63,026 nt of DNA from Clostridiales bacterium (GTDB lineage Bacteria; Bacillota; Clostridia; Peptostreptococcales; Acidaminobacteraceae): contig JAEIOD010000029.1 in the NCBI GenBank assembly GCA_016342415.1, positions 1 to 63,026 of the forward strand, given 5' to 3'. How positions within the stretch are numbered: the first letter of the stretch is position 1; the number at the start of each line of letters is the position of its first letter. This document shows positions 1 through 8,778 of the stretch, in pieces. The notes under the pieces are model-generated. The model was not told where the DNA came from, did no database searches, and saw only the letters and a program-made list of their open reading frames with translations. Position numbers and translations under genes: made by a program.

Positions 1-98
1 ATGTGTAAGTGAAGAATTGTATAGGAGGCACACGTGCCGCAAATCATGTTAAATAGATAATTTTACATGATGACGTCGCAGATGCGCTTCCGTTAGAA
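1..98 (+). repeat. attC site 0, right part (cut by window edge)
   Basis: The visible part ends in GCAGATGCGCTTCC followed by the GTTAGAA box at 92-98, the same right arm as the complete sites downstream. Its interior (GGCACACGTGCC palindrome near 27-38) differs from the common interior, so it belongs to another subtype. Confidence 0.75.
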
Positions 99-125
99 GA
101 CATTATTCACATTTCAGGAGGACAA

Positions 126-1712
126 ATGAAAATTCGATTAATACTTATCATAATAATAGTTCTTTTATTATCGTCATGCAATTCAGATAATATTTTATTG
201 AATTATCAGGAAGAGAAAGTTGGTGTTCTTGTAACTTCAAAAGATTCTGTAGAAGAGAATTCGAGTATTAGCGATGATGTTAAAAACAATATTGTTGAAG
301 ATAGTAATATTGGTTTAACGACTTCAACTGAAATTACTGAGAAAGAAAACTTTTCAGAAGTTAGGTACAGAATTATTGCAGATACTCTGAATGTGCGTTC
401 AACATGGAATATTGATAGCGAGATTATATCTCAGCTATATGAAAATGATGAAGTTAATATTATAGACATGGATTACGATGATGAAAACCAAAAATGGTTA
501 AAGGTTGAACTTGATAAAGATACATGTGGTTGGGTAGCTAGTTGGTTTGCAAGGCCAATATATGATGATGAGTCATTAGGTAAATATATTCTTATTAACG
601 AGGATGAAAAAGAAAATATTCTTTTAACTGAAATCATGTTGGAGGAACTAAAATTTTCTGATCAAAAGAGTATTGATATAAATGCACTTTCTGTTCAAGA
701 ACAGAGCAGGAAAATTAGCGAAGAAATTAAGCTCACAGAATCAAAACAATTAAAATACGTTTATTTTGATGATATAAATATTAATAAAAATAACGAAATA
801 TATATGCCAGCAGTAATAGATAACAGTAAAATCTTATTCTGGATAATAAAGGATGATGAAACTTTACTGTATCTTTGTAGAAAAGACATTTATACAGAAC
901 AAGTTGATATTGTATACACACTTTCAAGTACTAAAGAGATATACTCATATGACAGATTTAATGTAATGAGCATAAGTGACAAGGTTGTTATTTTCTCAAT
1001 AGATCAGGATTTAGTTATTTATGATATATATCTGAACGAGGTCGTTTCACATAAGAGATTTTTAGATAGTAGTAATTATGATGTAAGAAGTACCATGTCA
1101 GTATCAAGTGACGGAAAAAAGCAAGTATATGAGTACGGAGATACAATAGCTTTATCTGATATAGATTTTATGGATAATGTAATATTAGCTCATGGAAAGG
1201 ATTATTGGTCTAGTGAAACCGATGGATCTATACCTAGGTATCCAAGATTCTCAAATAATAATCCCGATAAGGTGAGAATAATTAAGATGGGATGGGAATG
1301 GATTAATGGCTGGATTTGGTATGACTCTATTACTGGTAACTTCGAAGAAGTAAATGCAGGGAGATACGCTTCAATGTCTAGCAAGTGGCTTAGTGGAGGA
1401 TCTTTCATTTCAATAGGTTACGACGCTGACAATCCTGAGAATGGTTCTCTTGATGGAGTAACAGATGATAATAATCATTATCGTGAATTCACTGATGATT
1501 ATTTCGATGTTAGTCAAGTTTATTGTTTTGCACCTAATAGTATGATTGCCTTAAACCAAAACCTAGAATTGATTAAGATAAATATAAATTCAAATCAATT
1601 TACAAAACTGATAGGCTTTGACGAGAATGATAAAGTCATAACTATGGATAGCGACAGTGAGATCATTATAACGAAGGACAAAGTTTATAAGATCTATAAG
1701 AGAGTTAATTAG
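126..1712 (+). CDS. SH3b-domain lipoprotein (cassette 1)
   Basis: A 528-residue exported lipoprotein of unknown role. The signal MKIRLILIIIIVLLLSSC has a lipobox (LSSC, Cys18), so it should be lipid-anchored on the outer face of the membrane. A low-complexity linker follows. Residues about 80-143 resemble a bacterial SH3 (SH3b/SH3_3) domain, with LNVRS, spaced Gly/Trp and a WLKVEL-GWVASW pattern, which usually binds cell wall. The rest is probably beta-rich with repeated ISDKVVIF/YDIYLNEV-type strands that could form a propeller-like fold; I do not recognise its family. The start has AGGAGG 5 bases upstream. It is the only gene of its cassette; the stop is 18 bases before the attC. Confidence 0.85.
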   Translation: MKIRLILIIIIVLLLSSCNSDNILLNYQEEKVGVLVTSKDSVEENSSISDDVKNNIVEDSNIGLTTSTEITEKENFSEVRYRIIADTLNVRSTWNIDSEIISQLYENDEVNIIDMDYDDENQKWLKVELDKDTCGWVASWFARPIYDDESLGKYILINEDEKENILLTEIMLEELKFSDQKSIDINALSVQEQSRKISEEIKLTESKQLKYVYFDDININKNNEIYMPAVIDNSKILFWIIKDDETLLYLCRKDIYTEQVDIVYTLSSTKEIYSYDRFNVMSISDKVVIFSIDQDLVIYDIYLNEVVSHKRFLDSSNYDVRSTMSVSSDGKKQVYEYGDTIALSDIDFMDNVILAHGKDYWSSETDGSIPRYPRFSNNNPDKVRIIKMGWEWINGWIWYDSITGNFEEVNAGRYASMSSKWLSGGSFISIGYDADNPENGSLDGVTDDNNHYREFTDDYFDVSQVYCFAPNSMIALNQNLELIKININSNQFTKLIGFDENDKVITMDSDSEIIITKDKVYKIYKRVN

Positions 1713-1730
1713 TAGCAAGTGAATAATATC

Positions 1731-1930
1731 TTCTAACACTACATCTGAGCAGAGGTCCACTAATGGTGAAAGTAATAGTCTGTGATTCGCTTTGAGAGCT
1801 CTACATATAAAAATATGGTTAGGTGGACAAACCCTCTCACTAACCGAGTCACCATTGCATTAGTCCAAGCGAGTTGGACATGAGCAAAGGTTGTAAGTTC
1901 GAAGGCATCTCAGATGCGCTTCCGTTAGGC
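1731..1930 (+). repeat. attC site 1 (complete, 200 bp)
   Basis: Left box TTCTAAC (1731-1737) pairs with TTAGAAG at the start of the same cassette (93-99). CATCTGAG and CTCAGATG form an inner stem with the unpaired spacers ACTA and CGCTTCC. An internal hairpin GTCCAA/TTGGAC lies at 1863-1879. Right box is GTTAGGC (1924-1930), a perfect GTTRRRY. Confidence 0.92.
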
Positions 1931-2021
1931 GAAAAAATCAGCAAATATTGTGTAGCAAGATGTACCGTTAAAAGATATTATTAATTATCACTCAAATTAG
2001 TTAATGATTCAGTTCAGAGTC

Positions 2022-2150
2022 CATCAAATAAAATGATGCGGTCATAAGTGCATCAAACAAAATGATGCGGTTATAAGTGCATCAAATGGAATGATGCAGT
2101 CTGGAATGCATCAAGTGAAATGATGCAGTTTGAAGTGCATCATTATTGAC
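2022..2150 (+). promoter_or_regulatory. Four-and-a-half tandem 29-bp palindromic repeats (putative operator array)
   Basis: Four units of exactly 29 bp start at 2022, 2051, 2080 and 2109, plus a partial unit at 2138. Each holds a CATCA-7-TGATG inverted repeat. The last half unit runs into the -35 box of the satD promoter. The period is close to three helical turns, so bound proteins would line up on one face. Likely a binding array for a regulator, possibly the helix-turn-helix end of the downstream SatD-like protein (inference). Confidence 0.75.
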
Positions 2151-2174
2151 TTTTACATATGTTGGTAATATAAT
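2146..2174 (+). promoter_or_regulatory. Sigma-A type promoter of satD cassette
   Basis: TTGACT (2146-2151), a 17-bp spacer and TATAAT (2169-2174) make a near-consensus promoter 20 bp before the start codon. The cassette therefore carries its own promoter rather than depending on one at the integron head. Confidence 0.85.
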
Positions 2175-2194
2175 CTATATTAAGAGGTGATTAT

Positions 2195-2863
2195 ATGTAC
2201 TGTGCAATAATTGGAGATATTATAGAATCTAGAGCAATGCAAGATCGTTCAGATGTCCAAAGAAAGATTAAGAAGATATTAGAAGAGATAAATGAGAAGT
2301 TCAAAGATGACATCGCAGCACGATTTACAATAACATTAGGTGATGAATTTCAAGGATTACTTAAATCATCAAAGCCTTTGATGGAAATTATTGATCTAAT
2401 AAAATTAAAGTTCTATCCTAATAAACTGAGATTTGGAATTGGCTTTGGTGAGATGTACACAGAAATTATAGCAGAACATGCAATCGGATCAGATGGACCT
2501 GCATATTATGCTGCAAGAAAAGCTATTGAGGATATAAAGAAGTCCAACAATAGGTACGAGCAACCAGACCAAGATATCCAGATCTATAATTATGATGAAA
2601 ATGATAAATATAAATTCGATTTATTAAATTCAGCGCTATCTTTATGCACGTTAATAGAAAAAGGGTGGACTGACAAGCAAAGAGAGGTAATAACTCATCT
2701 CCTATTTGATGATAAGTCTCAGAGAGAGATAGCTAATACGATTGGATTGAAGCAATCTAGTGTTCAACGTAGGCTAACAACTGGGGGATATTTTACTTAT
2801 AGTAAGGCTAGAGAAACTATACAAAGTTTTATTAATGAGATATGGGAGGAATTTAATGATTAG
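2195..2863 (+). CDS. SatD family protein with C-terminal HTH (cassette 2)
   Basis: A 222-residue protein of the SatD family, first named for acid tolerance in Streptococcus; its biochemical role is unknown. The N-terminal part (MYCAIIGDIIESR, LGDEFQGL, LRFGIGFGE) matches the conserved SatD core. Residues about 170-195 (QREIANTIGLKQSSVQRRL) form a sigma-factor-like helix-turn-helix, which suggests DNA binding. It is followed by a DUF3307 membrane protein whose start overlaps its stop, a pairing seen elsewhere for SatD. A consensus promoter with tandem palindromes lies upstream and may be autoregulated. Start from GAGGTG 6 bases ahead. Confidence 0.85.
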   Translation: MYCAIIGDIIESRAMQDRSDVQRKIKKILEEINEKFKDDIAARFTITLGDEFQGLLKSSKPLMEIIDLIKLKFYPNKLRFGIGFGEMYTEIIAEHAIGSDGPAYYAARKAIEDIKKSNNRYEQPDQDIQIYNYDENDKYKFDLLNSALSLCTLIEKGWTDKQREVITHLLFDDKSQREIANTIGLKQSSVQRRLTTGGYFTYSKARETIQSFINEIWEEFND

Positions 2864-3629
2864 AAATGTATTTTTGTATCTCATAATGCTGCATATAATA
2901 GGAGACTATTACCTGCAGAATGAATCTTTAGCTAATGATAAAAAAGAAGATATAAAAAAGTTGTTTGTGCACGCTGGAACATACTTTGTTGGTTCAGTAA
3001 TATTAATTCTGCCTGTATGGTCTTCAAAAATATTCTTATGTATAACTATATCATCGTTATTACATTTGGTAATAGATTTTATTAAATTCTTTGTTACAAA
3101 GTTGGTTGATAAGATTAAGATAACAGAAACAGATAATTCTAATGACCTAAGTAAAGCACATAGGTTTTTGTATATAATTGATCAATTAGTGCATGTAATA
3201 TCGATTTATGTATTAAGTTACTACTATGTTGAAAATGGAAATACAATCAGAGCTTTAAAAATATTCTATAATAATAAGATATCTATGGATAATTTCCTGA
3301 GTTTTGCAATTATGATTTTACTAGTTCTGAAACCAGTCAATATAACATTTAGAATATTGTTTTCTCATATAAAGCCACATGAAACAAATGAAAATGATGA
3401 AGAAGAGTATCAAGCGGGAAAACTTATTGGAAGTATAGAAAGGCTATTAGCTAGTGTTTTATTATTGGTAAATCAATATATAGCAATAGGTTTAATCTTT
3501 ACAGCAAAATCAATTACTAGATATGATAAAATATCTGAAGATCAGAAATTTGCGGAATACTATTTGTTAGGAACATTATTCAGTATGCTATCTACGATAG
3601 TAATCTATTTAACATTATTCAAATTATAA
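2856..3629 (+). CDS. DUF3307 membrane protein
   Basis: A 257-residue polytopic membrane protein with a DUF3307-type N-terminus (HIIGDYYLQNESLANDK). I count about six hydrophobic segments, near residues 2-15, 40-58, 62-77, 108-124, 150-170 and 205-250. The function of the family is unknown. I chose the start at 2856 because GGGAGGA ends 5 bases upstream and it overlaps the satD stop, indicating translational coupling; an in-frame ATG at 2835 lacks a ribosome site. SatD and this protein probably act together at the membrane (inference). A hairpin terminator follows at once. Confidence 0.8.
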   Translation: MIRNVFLYLIMLHIIGDYYLQNESLANDKKEDIKKLFVHAGTYFVGSVILILPVWSSKIFLCITISSLLHLVIDFIKFFVTKLVDKIKITETDNSNDLSKAHRFLYIIDQLVHVISIYVLSYYYVENGNTIRALKIFYNNKISMDNFLSFAIMILLVLKPVNITFRILFSHIKPHETNENDEEEYQAGKLIGSIERLLASVLLLVNQYIAIGLIFTAKSITRYDKISEDQKFAEYYLLGTLFSMLSTIVIYLTLFKL

Positions 3630-3638
3630 GAGTCATTA

Positions 3639-3670
3639 AAAGCAGTTATTTTCTAAGTAACTGCTTTCTT
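3639..3670 (+). terminator. Rho-independent terminator
   Basis: AAGCAGTTA (3640-3648) pairs with TAACTGCTT (3658-3666) around a 9-base loop. It sits between the DUF3307 gene and the attC, with a weak T-rich tail. Confidence 0.65.
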
Positions 3671-3671
3671 C

Positions 3672-3878
3672 GCATAACACTACATCTGCGCAAGGGTCCA
3701 AACGTTGAAGTTATGAGATACGATTCGCGTCTGATGACACTCTATAAATATGCTGACGAACGTGGACCACATTGTTGTACTTGGAATTTATTTTTTTAAT
3801 AGATAAATGGTAAAATTAAGTGGATGAGTAATAAAAAGTTAACGATACAACAACGTCTCAGATGCGCTTCCGTTATGA
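3672..3878 (+). repeat. attC site 2 (complete, variant interior)
   Basis: Left box GCATAAC pairs with the cassette start GTTAGGCGAA (revcomp TTCGCCTAAC versus TTCGCATAAC seen). Right box is GTTATGA (3872-3878). The interior (CTGATGACACTCTATA, then GTGGACCACATTGT) lacks the CTCACTAACCGAGTCACC segment of most sites and matches the intron-split site 4. Confidence 0.9.
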
Positions 3879-3936
3879 GAAATTGATTTCTAAATGAAAA
3901 ATATCTTTGCAACTGATATATTAAGGTATTGGAGGA

Positions 3937-4952
3937 ATGAAAATGTTAGAAATAAAATCCCCAGATTTTTTAGTGAAATAAAGAATATATAAGAAGAAGC
4001 TAGAACCAATACTTACAGAGCTGTAAATACACATATAATTGATGCGTATTGGCAAATTGGAAGGATAATTGTAAGAGCCCAGGGTGGAAATAAGACTGCT
4101 GAATACGGAAAGGGGTTATTATCCGAGTTATCACAAAAATTACAAGAAGAGTACGGGAAAGGCTTTGATGAATCAAATTTAAGAAGAATGCGACAGTTTT
4201 TCATACAGTTTGAGAATCGTGACACATTGTGCCACGAATTAAGTTGGTCTCACTATCGCATTTTACTAAAAGTAGAAAAAGTTGATGCTAGAAATTTCTA
4301 TATGGATGAGTGTAGAAAATCAAGATGGAGCGTAAGAGAACTCAAAAGACAATTGGATACATTTTATTATGAACGCCTTTTATCAAGTCAAGATAAAATA
4401 GCTGTGAAACAAGAAATGAAAAATCATGCTGAGGAGTTAACAACAAAAGATATAATTAAAGATCCATATGTTTTAGAATTCCTAGGTATTGAAAAGTATG
4501 AGAAACTGTTAGAAAAAGATCTTGAGTCAGAATTAATATCTCACCTTGCAGAGTTCTTATTAGAATTAGGCAGAGGATTTTCTTTCGTTGGAAGACAAAA
4601 AAGATTCTACATTGATGGTGAAAATTTCTTCATAGATTTAGTTTTTTATAATTATATACTGAAGTGTTTTGTATTAATTGATTTAAAGATGGGAACATTG
4701 GCACATCAGGATATCGGGCAAATGCAAATGTATGTTAATTACTACACGAGAGAGATGATGAATGAGGGAGATAATGAGCCTATTGGCATCATTTTATGTT
4801 CTGATAAATCAGATGCGATTGTAAAGTACACATTACCAGAAGATAATAAACAGATATTTGCGTCGAAGTACATGCCGTATTTACCATCTGAAGAAGAATT
4901 TGCAAAAGAGTTAAAAAGAGAACGAGAATTAATAGAGACCGACAGAATTTAA
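3937..4952 (+). pseudogene. YhcG/DUF1016-type PD-(D/E)XK nuclease, N-terminus broken (cassette 3)
   Basis: The family pairs an N-terminal DUF1016 helical domain with a C-terminal PD-(D/E)XK nuclease fold; proposed roles include DNA processing. A good ribosome site (GGAGGA) precedes ATG 3937, but that frame closes after about 16 codons. The DUF1016 homology (TYRAVNTHIIDAYWQIG and onward) continues in the frame of 4188 and is interrupted by TAA at 3990-3992. So there is one frameshift plus one nonsense codon. From 4188 the frame is open for 254 codons and keeps the nuclease end (FYIDGENFFIDLVFYN, then LIDLKMGTL), so an internal start could still give a truncated product. Confidence 0.8.
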
Positions 4953-4965
4953 AGAAATCAACATC

Positions 4966-5179
4966 TCATAACACTACATCTGAGCTGAGGTCCACAAACG
5001 CGATGAAAGCATGAGTTTGATTTAATCTTTAGTGCTCGATCGCACTACGACATATACATGATTTTGCTATCATGGACAAACCCTCTCACTAACCGAGTCA
5101 CCACTGCATTAGTCCAAGTGAATTGGATATGAACAGTGGCTGTAAGTTCGAAGGCATAGTAGATGCGCTTCCGTTATGT
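4966..5179 (+). repeat. attC site 3 (complete)
   Basis: TCTCATAAC ending at 4972 is the exact reverse complement of GTTATGAGA at the start of the cassette (3872). The interior has the common form with a GTCCAA/TTGGAT hairpin. Right box is GTTATGT (5173-5179). Confidence 0.92.
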
Positions 5180-5221
5180 GCCATTCTTGGCAAGTAAAAA
5201 TTGGTAAAAAGAAAGGTATAA

Positions 5222-5527
5222 TTAAAACAAATAATCATACCTTCTCTTACCACTAATTATTCTGCGAATTTCAATAGTGTCATTAATAAAAACATAAAAT
5301 ACTAAGTAAGATTCGACTATTAGTATCCTATAATTCATTTGAGCTAAATAGTTATCTCTTGGAATCGTACCTAGATATGGAAATTCTGATAGTCTATCTA
5401 TGGACTCATCAAATTTTTCAAGTAATTTGATGGCATACTCAGGATCATCCATTAGTACATAATCAATTATCGAGTGAAGGTCCTCTTCAGCTAGTGGGAG
5501 ATAGTTTATTTTATAGACTCTTTGCAT
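5222..5527 (-). CDS. ParE/RelE-family toxin (cassette 4)
   Basis: A 101-residue ParE/RelE superfamily toxin (plasmid stabilisation type). Visible family features are the N-terminal beta strand with YLPLAEEDLHSIIDYV, the middle FDESIDRLSEFPYLGTIPRD and the C-terminal VFYVFINDTIEIRRII-GKRRY. Members block gyrase (ParE) or cleave mRNA on ribosomes (RelE); the sequence alone does not decide which. The frame is intact and overlaps the antitoxin gene by 17 bp, the normal operon order of antitoxin then toxin. The pair runs against the cassette direction, so it needs its own promoter, which probably overlaps the palindrome at 5817. Confidence 0.88.
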   Translation of the reverse strand: MQRVYKINYLPLAEEDLHSIIDYVLMDDPEYAIKLLEKFDESIDRLSEFPYLGTIPRDNYLAQMNYRILIVESYLVFYVFINDTIEIRRIISGKRRYDYLF

Positions 5528-5786
5528 TAATCTTCTCCTTTAGTTCACTCATCAAATTTTTATGTGATTTTCGCTCAGAAGTCATAACACTTTGTTTCTC
5601 TGCAACAATCAATTTCTTGTATAATTCAAGTTGACTTTGTTGCTTTTCATAGAGAGCTAAACTCATAACAACCATATCACCTTGACCATTCTTAGTGATA
5701 TAAACAGGTTCAGCATCGTGATGGCATATTTCTGATATTTTGTTGAAGTTATTTCTCAAATCAGAAATGGGTTTAATTATTGGCAT
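5511..5786 (-). CDS. Phd/YefM-family antitoxin (cassette 4)
   Basis: A 91-residue Phd/YefM antitoxin. The N-terminal half (IKPISDLRNNFNKISEIC, then EPVYITKNGQGDMVVMSLALYE) is the DNA-binding and dimerisation fold; the charged C-terminal tail should wrap the toxin. AGGAGG lies ahead of the start on the minus strand. Together with the following toxin gene it forms an apparently intact module that could stabilise the array against cassette loss, as described for Vibrio superintegrons. A 22-bp perfect palindrome upstream is the likely autoregulatory operator. Confidence 0.88.
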   Translation of the reverse strand: MPIIKPISDLRNNFNKISEICHHDAEPVYITKNGQGDMVVMSLALYEKQQSQLELYKKLIVAEKQSVMTSERKSHKNLMSELKEKINAKSL

Positions 5787-5816
5787 TTTGCACCTCCTAT
5801 CATTATTCTAACTAAA

Positions 5817-5838
5817 TTATATCATAATTATGATATAA
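5817..5838. promoter_or_regulatory. 22-bp perfect palindrome, antitoxin operator
   Basis: TTATATCATAATTATGATAT plus AA is a perfect 22-bp palindrome 31 bp upstream of the antitoxin start. Phd/YefM antitoxins autoregulate through palindromes in this position, so it is the probable operator of the module. Confidence 0.7.
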
Positions 5839-6584
5839 AGTGAACTTTTCAAGAACAGCACATAACACTACATCTGTGCGACACGTTACCCGTTGAAAAG
5901 ATTGGTCATGAACACATTTTATATATTAGTTCAGAGAACTAACATTTTGAAGAATCAAATGATAGGGTAACGTCTTGAAAGGTTCTCTCTAATACTCCGA
6001 ATAGCGTTCATATAATCAAGTATATGAGGGATATACGCTCGGTGAAGTCAGCTGAGAGCATGCCTTAGGATTTATCCTAAGAAAGGCGAACCAGAGGTGG
6101 TCAGGCATGTGATAGGCTGGGAGTCTACAAAATATCTATGGTAAGTATGCCTTTTAAGGCTGACAAAATTCCGAATTAAAGAGTCTAGAAGTGTATAGTG
6201 TATAAATGCACTAACTACCGAAGTTGTAGGGCTTGTGGGGATGAGTAAGATTAGATGTTATGAAAGTCCTTTTATCATTACAGGTGATAATGAACAAGCA
6301 GGCTTACAGGAATTACCTAAGGATATATGCAGAGATAGAAATGTTGGAACGTGGTAAGCCTACGACTTGGAGAACTTGATTTCTATGAAAAGATGATAAG
6401 GAAAGACAAGAAGTTATAACTTATCTTAATGTAGGTGATTGTAGTGGCATAGTACCTATGAAACTAAGGAAACTTAGTGGAGGGATAGCCACAAGACAAA
6501 TACTAAAACTCAAAAACTAAAACGAGATATCATTGGATTCGAGTAAGACTAAGAGAAGTATTTCCTTATAGGAGGTGCTGCCCA

Positions 6585-8358
6585 GTGACGACGGAAACTA
6601 TGAAGAATCGTAAGAAACAGATACTGAGAAATAGTGAATACTATGATTTGCAATCAGTTCACGATGAACTGTATTCAAGAAGTGGGAGTGGTGTAACTTT
6701 TACAAATCTAATGGGCAGAATAATGGATGAAAGAAATGTCCGTTTAGCCTATAGAAATCTGAAATGAATAAAGGTAAAAATACACCTGGTACCGATGGAA
6801 AAATAATTACTGACTTAGAAAGTTTAACAACAGAGGAATTCGCTGAAATCGTTAGTAACAGACTTAAAGATTTCAAGCCACACGTAATTAGAAGAGTTAT
6901 GATACCGAAACCCAATGGAAAAGAAAGACCACTTGGGATTCCGACGATAGAAGATAAATTGGTTCAGCAATGTATCAAACAGATACTAGAGCCAATCCTA
7001 GAAGCCAAATCTTATAAACACAGTTATGGTTTTAGGCCTAATCGCTCTACAGAACACGCCATTAAAAGGCTGTTTCATTTAACAACATGTAATAGATTAC
7101 ACTATGCAGTTGATATGGATATCAAATCATTTTTTGATGAAGTTGATCATGGAAAACTGTTGAAACAACTTTGGACATTAGGGATTAGAGATAAAACTTT
7201 ATTAAAGATAATCTCAAAAATGCTCAAAGCAGAAGTTGAAGGTGAAGGCATACAAGAAAAAGGTCTGCTGCAAGTTGGTGTATTGTCAACAATTCTTGCG
7301 AATGTTGTTCTTAATGAACTAGATTGGTGGATACATAGCCAGTGGCAAGGTGTTAAGACAAAACTGATTTCAAAACATCAAGAATTAAAACAGTTGCTTT
7401 GCAGAGTACGAACTTAAAGGAAATCCATATTGTTAGGTATTGTGATGATTTTAAAATACTATCTAGAACTGCAAAAGATGCACAAAAGACATTTGTGGCA
7501 GTTAAAGAATGGCTAGGTGAGAGACTTGGTTTAGAAGTTAATCATGAAAAGTCGAAAGTTGTTAACCTAAGGAAAAATCGTTCTGAATTTCTAGGATTTG
7601 AAGTGAAAGTGAAGCCTAAGAAAAAGGGTTATGTTATGAAATCTTATGTCAGTAGAAAATCCTTGAAGAGGATAAAAATGGACTTAAAAAAGAGGCTAGC
7701 TTCTATTAAGAAAAACCCAACGCCTGCGAATTGTAAGAATTATAATCAAGCAATTATAGGCAGACATAATTATTATAGTCTTGCATCAAATTGCAATCTT
7801 GATTTCAATAAAATATACTTCTCAGTCAGAAAGCATCTATTCAATCAGACTAAATATCTTCGTCTGAAAGATGGTGCTATAACCTAAAGCTATAAGAAAC
7901 TTTATGGACAATACAATTATAAAATAACCACTATTGCTTACGTATCACTCTTTCCAATTGGAGGAGTGAAAATGAGAAAAAGCAAACCATTTAATCCTGA
8001 AATCTGTCTATACACAGAAGACGGTAGGTTATTGATACACACAAAGTTACAACCGTTTTTAAGTAGTGGCATTAAATATCTTCTCGATTACCCTGATAAA
8101 AACGAAACTGTTGCCGTTAATGACATCAGACTCTCAAAATACAGCGTTCAAAGAGGGAAATGCTATATCAGTGGTAAACCACTAGACTTAGAAAATATAG
8201 TCACACATAGGATAACCACAGCCTATGATGACAATTACAGTAACATAATATTAATCAATAAAATAGCAAGTTGTTTAGTTTATGAATTGAATAAAGCTAC
8301 ACTCACTAAAATTATAAAAGATATGAACCTGATGTCAAAGGTTATAATAGACTTATGA
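6585..8358 (+). pseudogene. Group II intron reverse transcriptase/maturase, multiply broken
   Basis: One ancestral RT-maturase-HNH gene is now spread over three frames. Segment 1 (6585-6767) has the RT0 region (ILRNSEYYDLQSVHDELY). Segment 2 (6764-7417) has NKGKNTPGTDG, RTPs such as MIPKPNGKERPLGIP, and the DMDIKSFFDEVDH catalytic block, but its PQGG-like motif has become LLQVGVLSTILAN. Segment 3 (7399-7887) has the second catalytic block RYCDDF and the maturase X domain. A TAA at 7885-7887 then separates, in the same frame, an HNH-like end (GKCYISGKPLDLENIVTHR). So two frameshifts, one nonsense codon and motif erosion show the protein is dead. Confidence 0.88.
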
Positions 8359-8415
8359 GTCTTCGAAAAGAAATCGGAAATTTCGTACTAAATTAGAAAG
8401 AAAGTGATTTGTTGG

Positions 8416-8450
8416 AACGCCGTATGATGTGAAAGCGTCGCGTACGGTGT
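8416..8450 (+). ncRNA. Group II intron domain V
   Basis: ACGCCGTATG, GAAA loop and CGTACGGTGT form the two-helix domain V hairpin. The catalytic triad reads CGC rather than the commoner AGC; CGC is known in group IIC ribozymes. Position before the 3' splice site is as expected. Confidence 0.8.
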
Positions 8451-8720
8451 GGAGGGGAGAAAAGGAGGAGATTATATCAAGTCCTTACCGATTCCTAAAC
8501 GCATGGGTCCACAAAGATGATTGTAGTAGATGTTGAATCGTGTCTGATGACACTCTATATACATGATGAAGTCCGTGGACCACATTGTCTTGTTTGATTT
8601 ATTGCTAAGATTGTTAATGATGAAGGAAAATAATTAGCAGCAGAATATTATGTATATCAGACAACTCGCAGACGCGCTTCCGTTATCTGAAAGATAAATC
8701 GCTTTATATGACGCGGTATA

Positions 8721-8744
8721 TTTGCATGCATATTTACATGCAAA
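8721..8744. promoter_or_regulatory. Inverted repeat, likely operator of antitoxin cassette 5
   Basis: TTTGCATG (8721-8728) and CATGCAAA (8737-8744) are perfect inverted arms just before a TATGAT -10-like box (8750-8755) and 35 bp before the antitoxin start. This fits autoregulation by the Phd-type protein downstream. Confidence 0.6.
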
Positions 8745-8778
8745 CGTGCTATGATTTACATAAGGAGAGGTGATAGTT

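Larger units (their letters stand above)
5876..8500 (+). mobile_element. Group II intron inserted in attC site 4 (ORF degenerate)
   Basis: The 5' end is GTGCGACACG, the GUGYG start of group II introns. A domain I stem pairs GACACGTTACCC with AGGGTAACGT. The encoded reverse transcriptase lies at 6585-8358, and a domain V hairpin with GAAA-type apical loop at about 8416-8450. A domain VI-like stem (AAGGA/TCCTT) follows and the 3' end is near ...CCTAAAC at 8500. I place the 3' end by comparison with site 2; it may be off by a few bases. The maturase gene is broken, so the copy probably cannot move by itself, though the RNA might still splice with help from another copy. Confidence 0.88.
5860..8688 (+). 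repeat. attC site 4, split by a group II intron
   Basis: The left box ACATAAC with ACTACATCT (5860-5875) is followed directly by intron sequence. The rest of the site resumes near 8501 with GCATGGGTCC, the CTGATGACACTCTATA interior seen in site 2, and the right arm GCAGACGCGCTTCC-GTTATCT (8682-8688). Joined, the halves make a site of about 205 bp closely like site 2. The left box GCACATAAC pairs with the cassette start GTTATGTGC at 5173. Confidence 0.85.

Noticed and set aside
1880..1915. tRNA-like T-loop in attC sites (GTTCGAA)
   Set aside because: The GTAAGTTCGAAGGC segment recurs in many attC sites, but no acceptor stem, anticodon arm or CCA context fits a tRNA.
2022..2150. CRISPR array
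   Set aside because: The 29-bp units are directly abutting with no spacers, and each is palindromic internally. They join a promoter.
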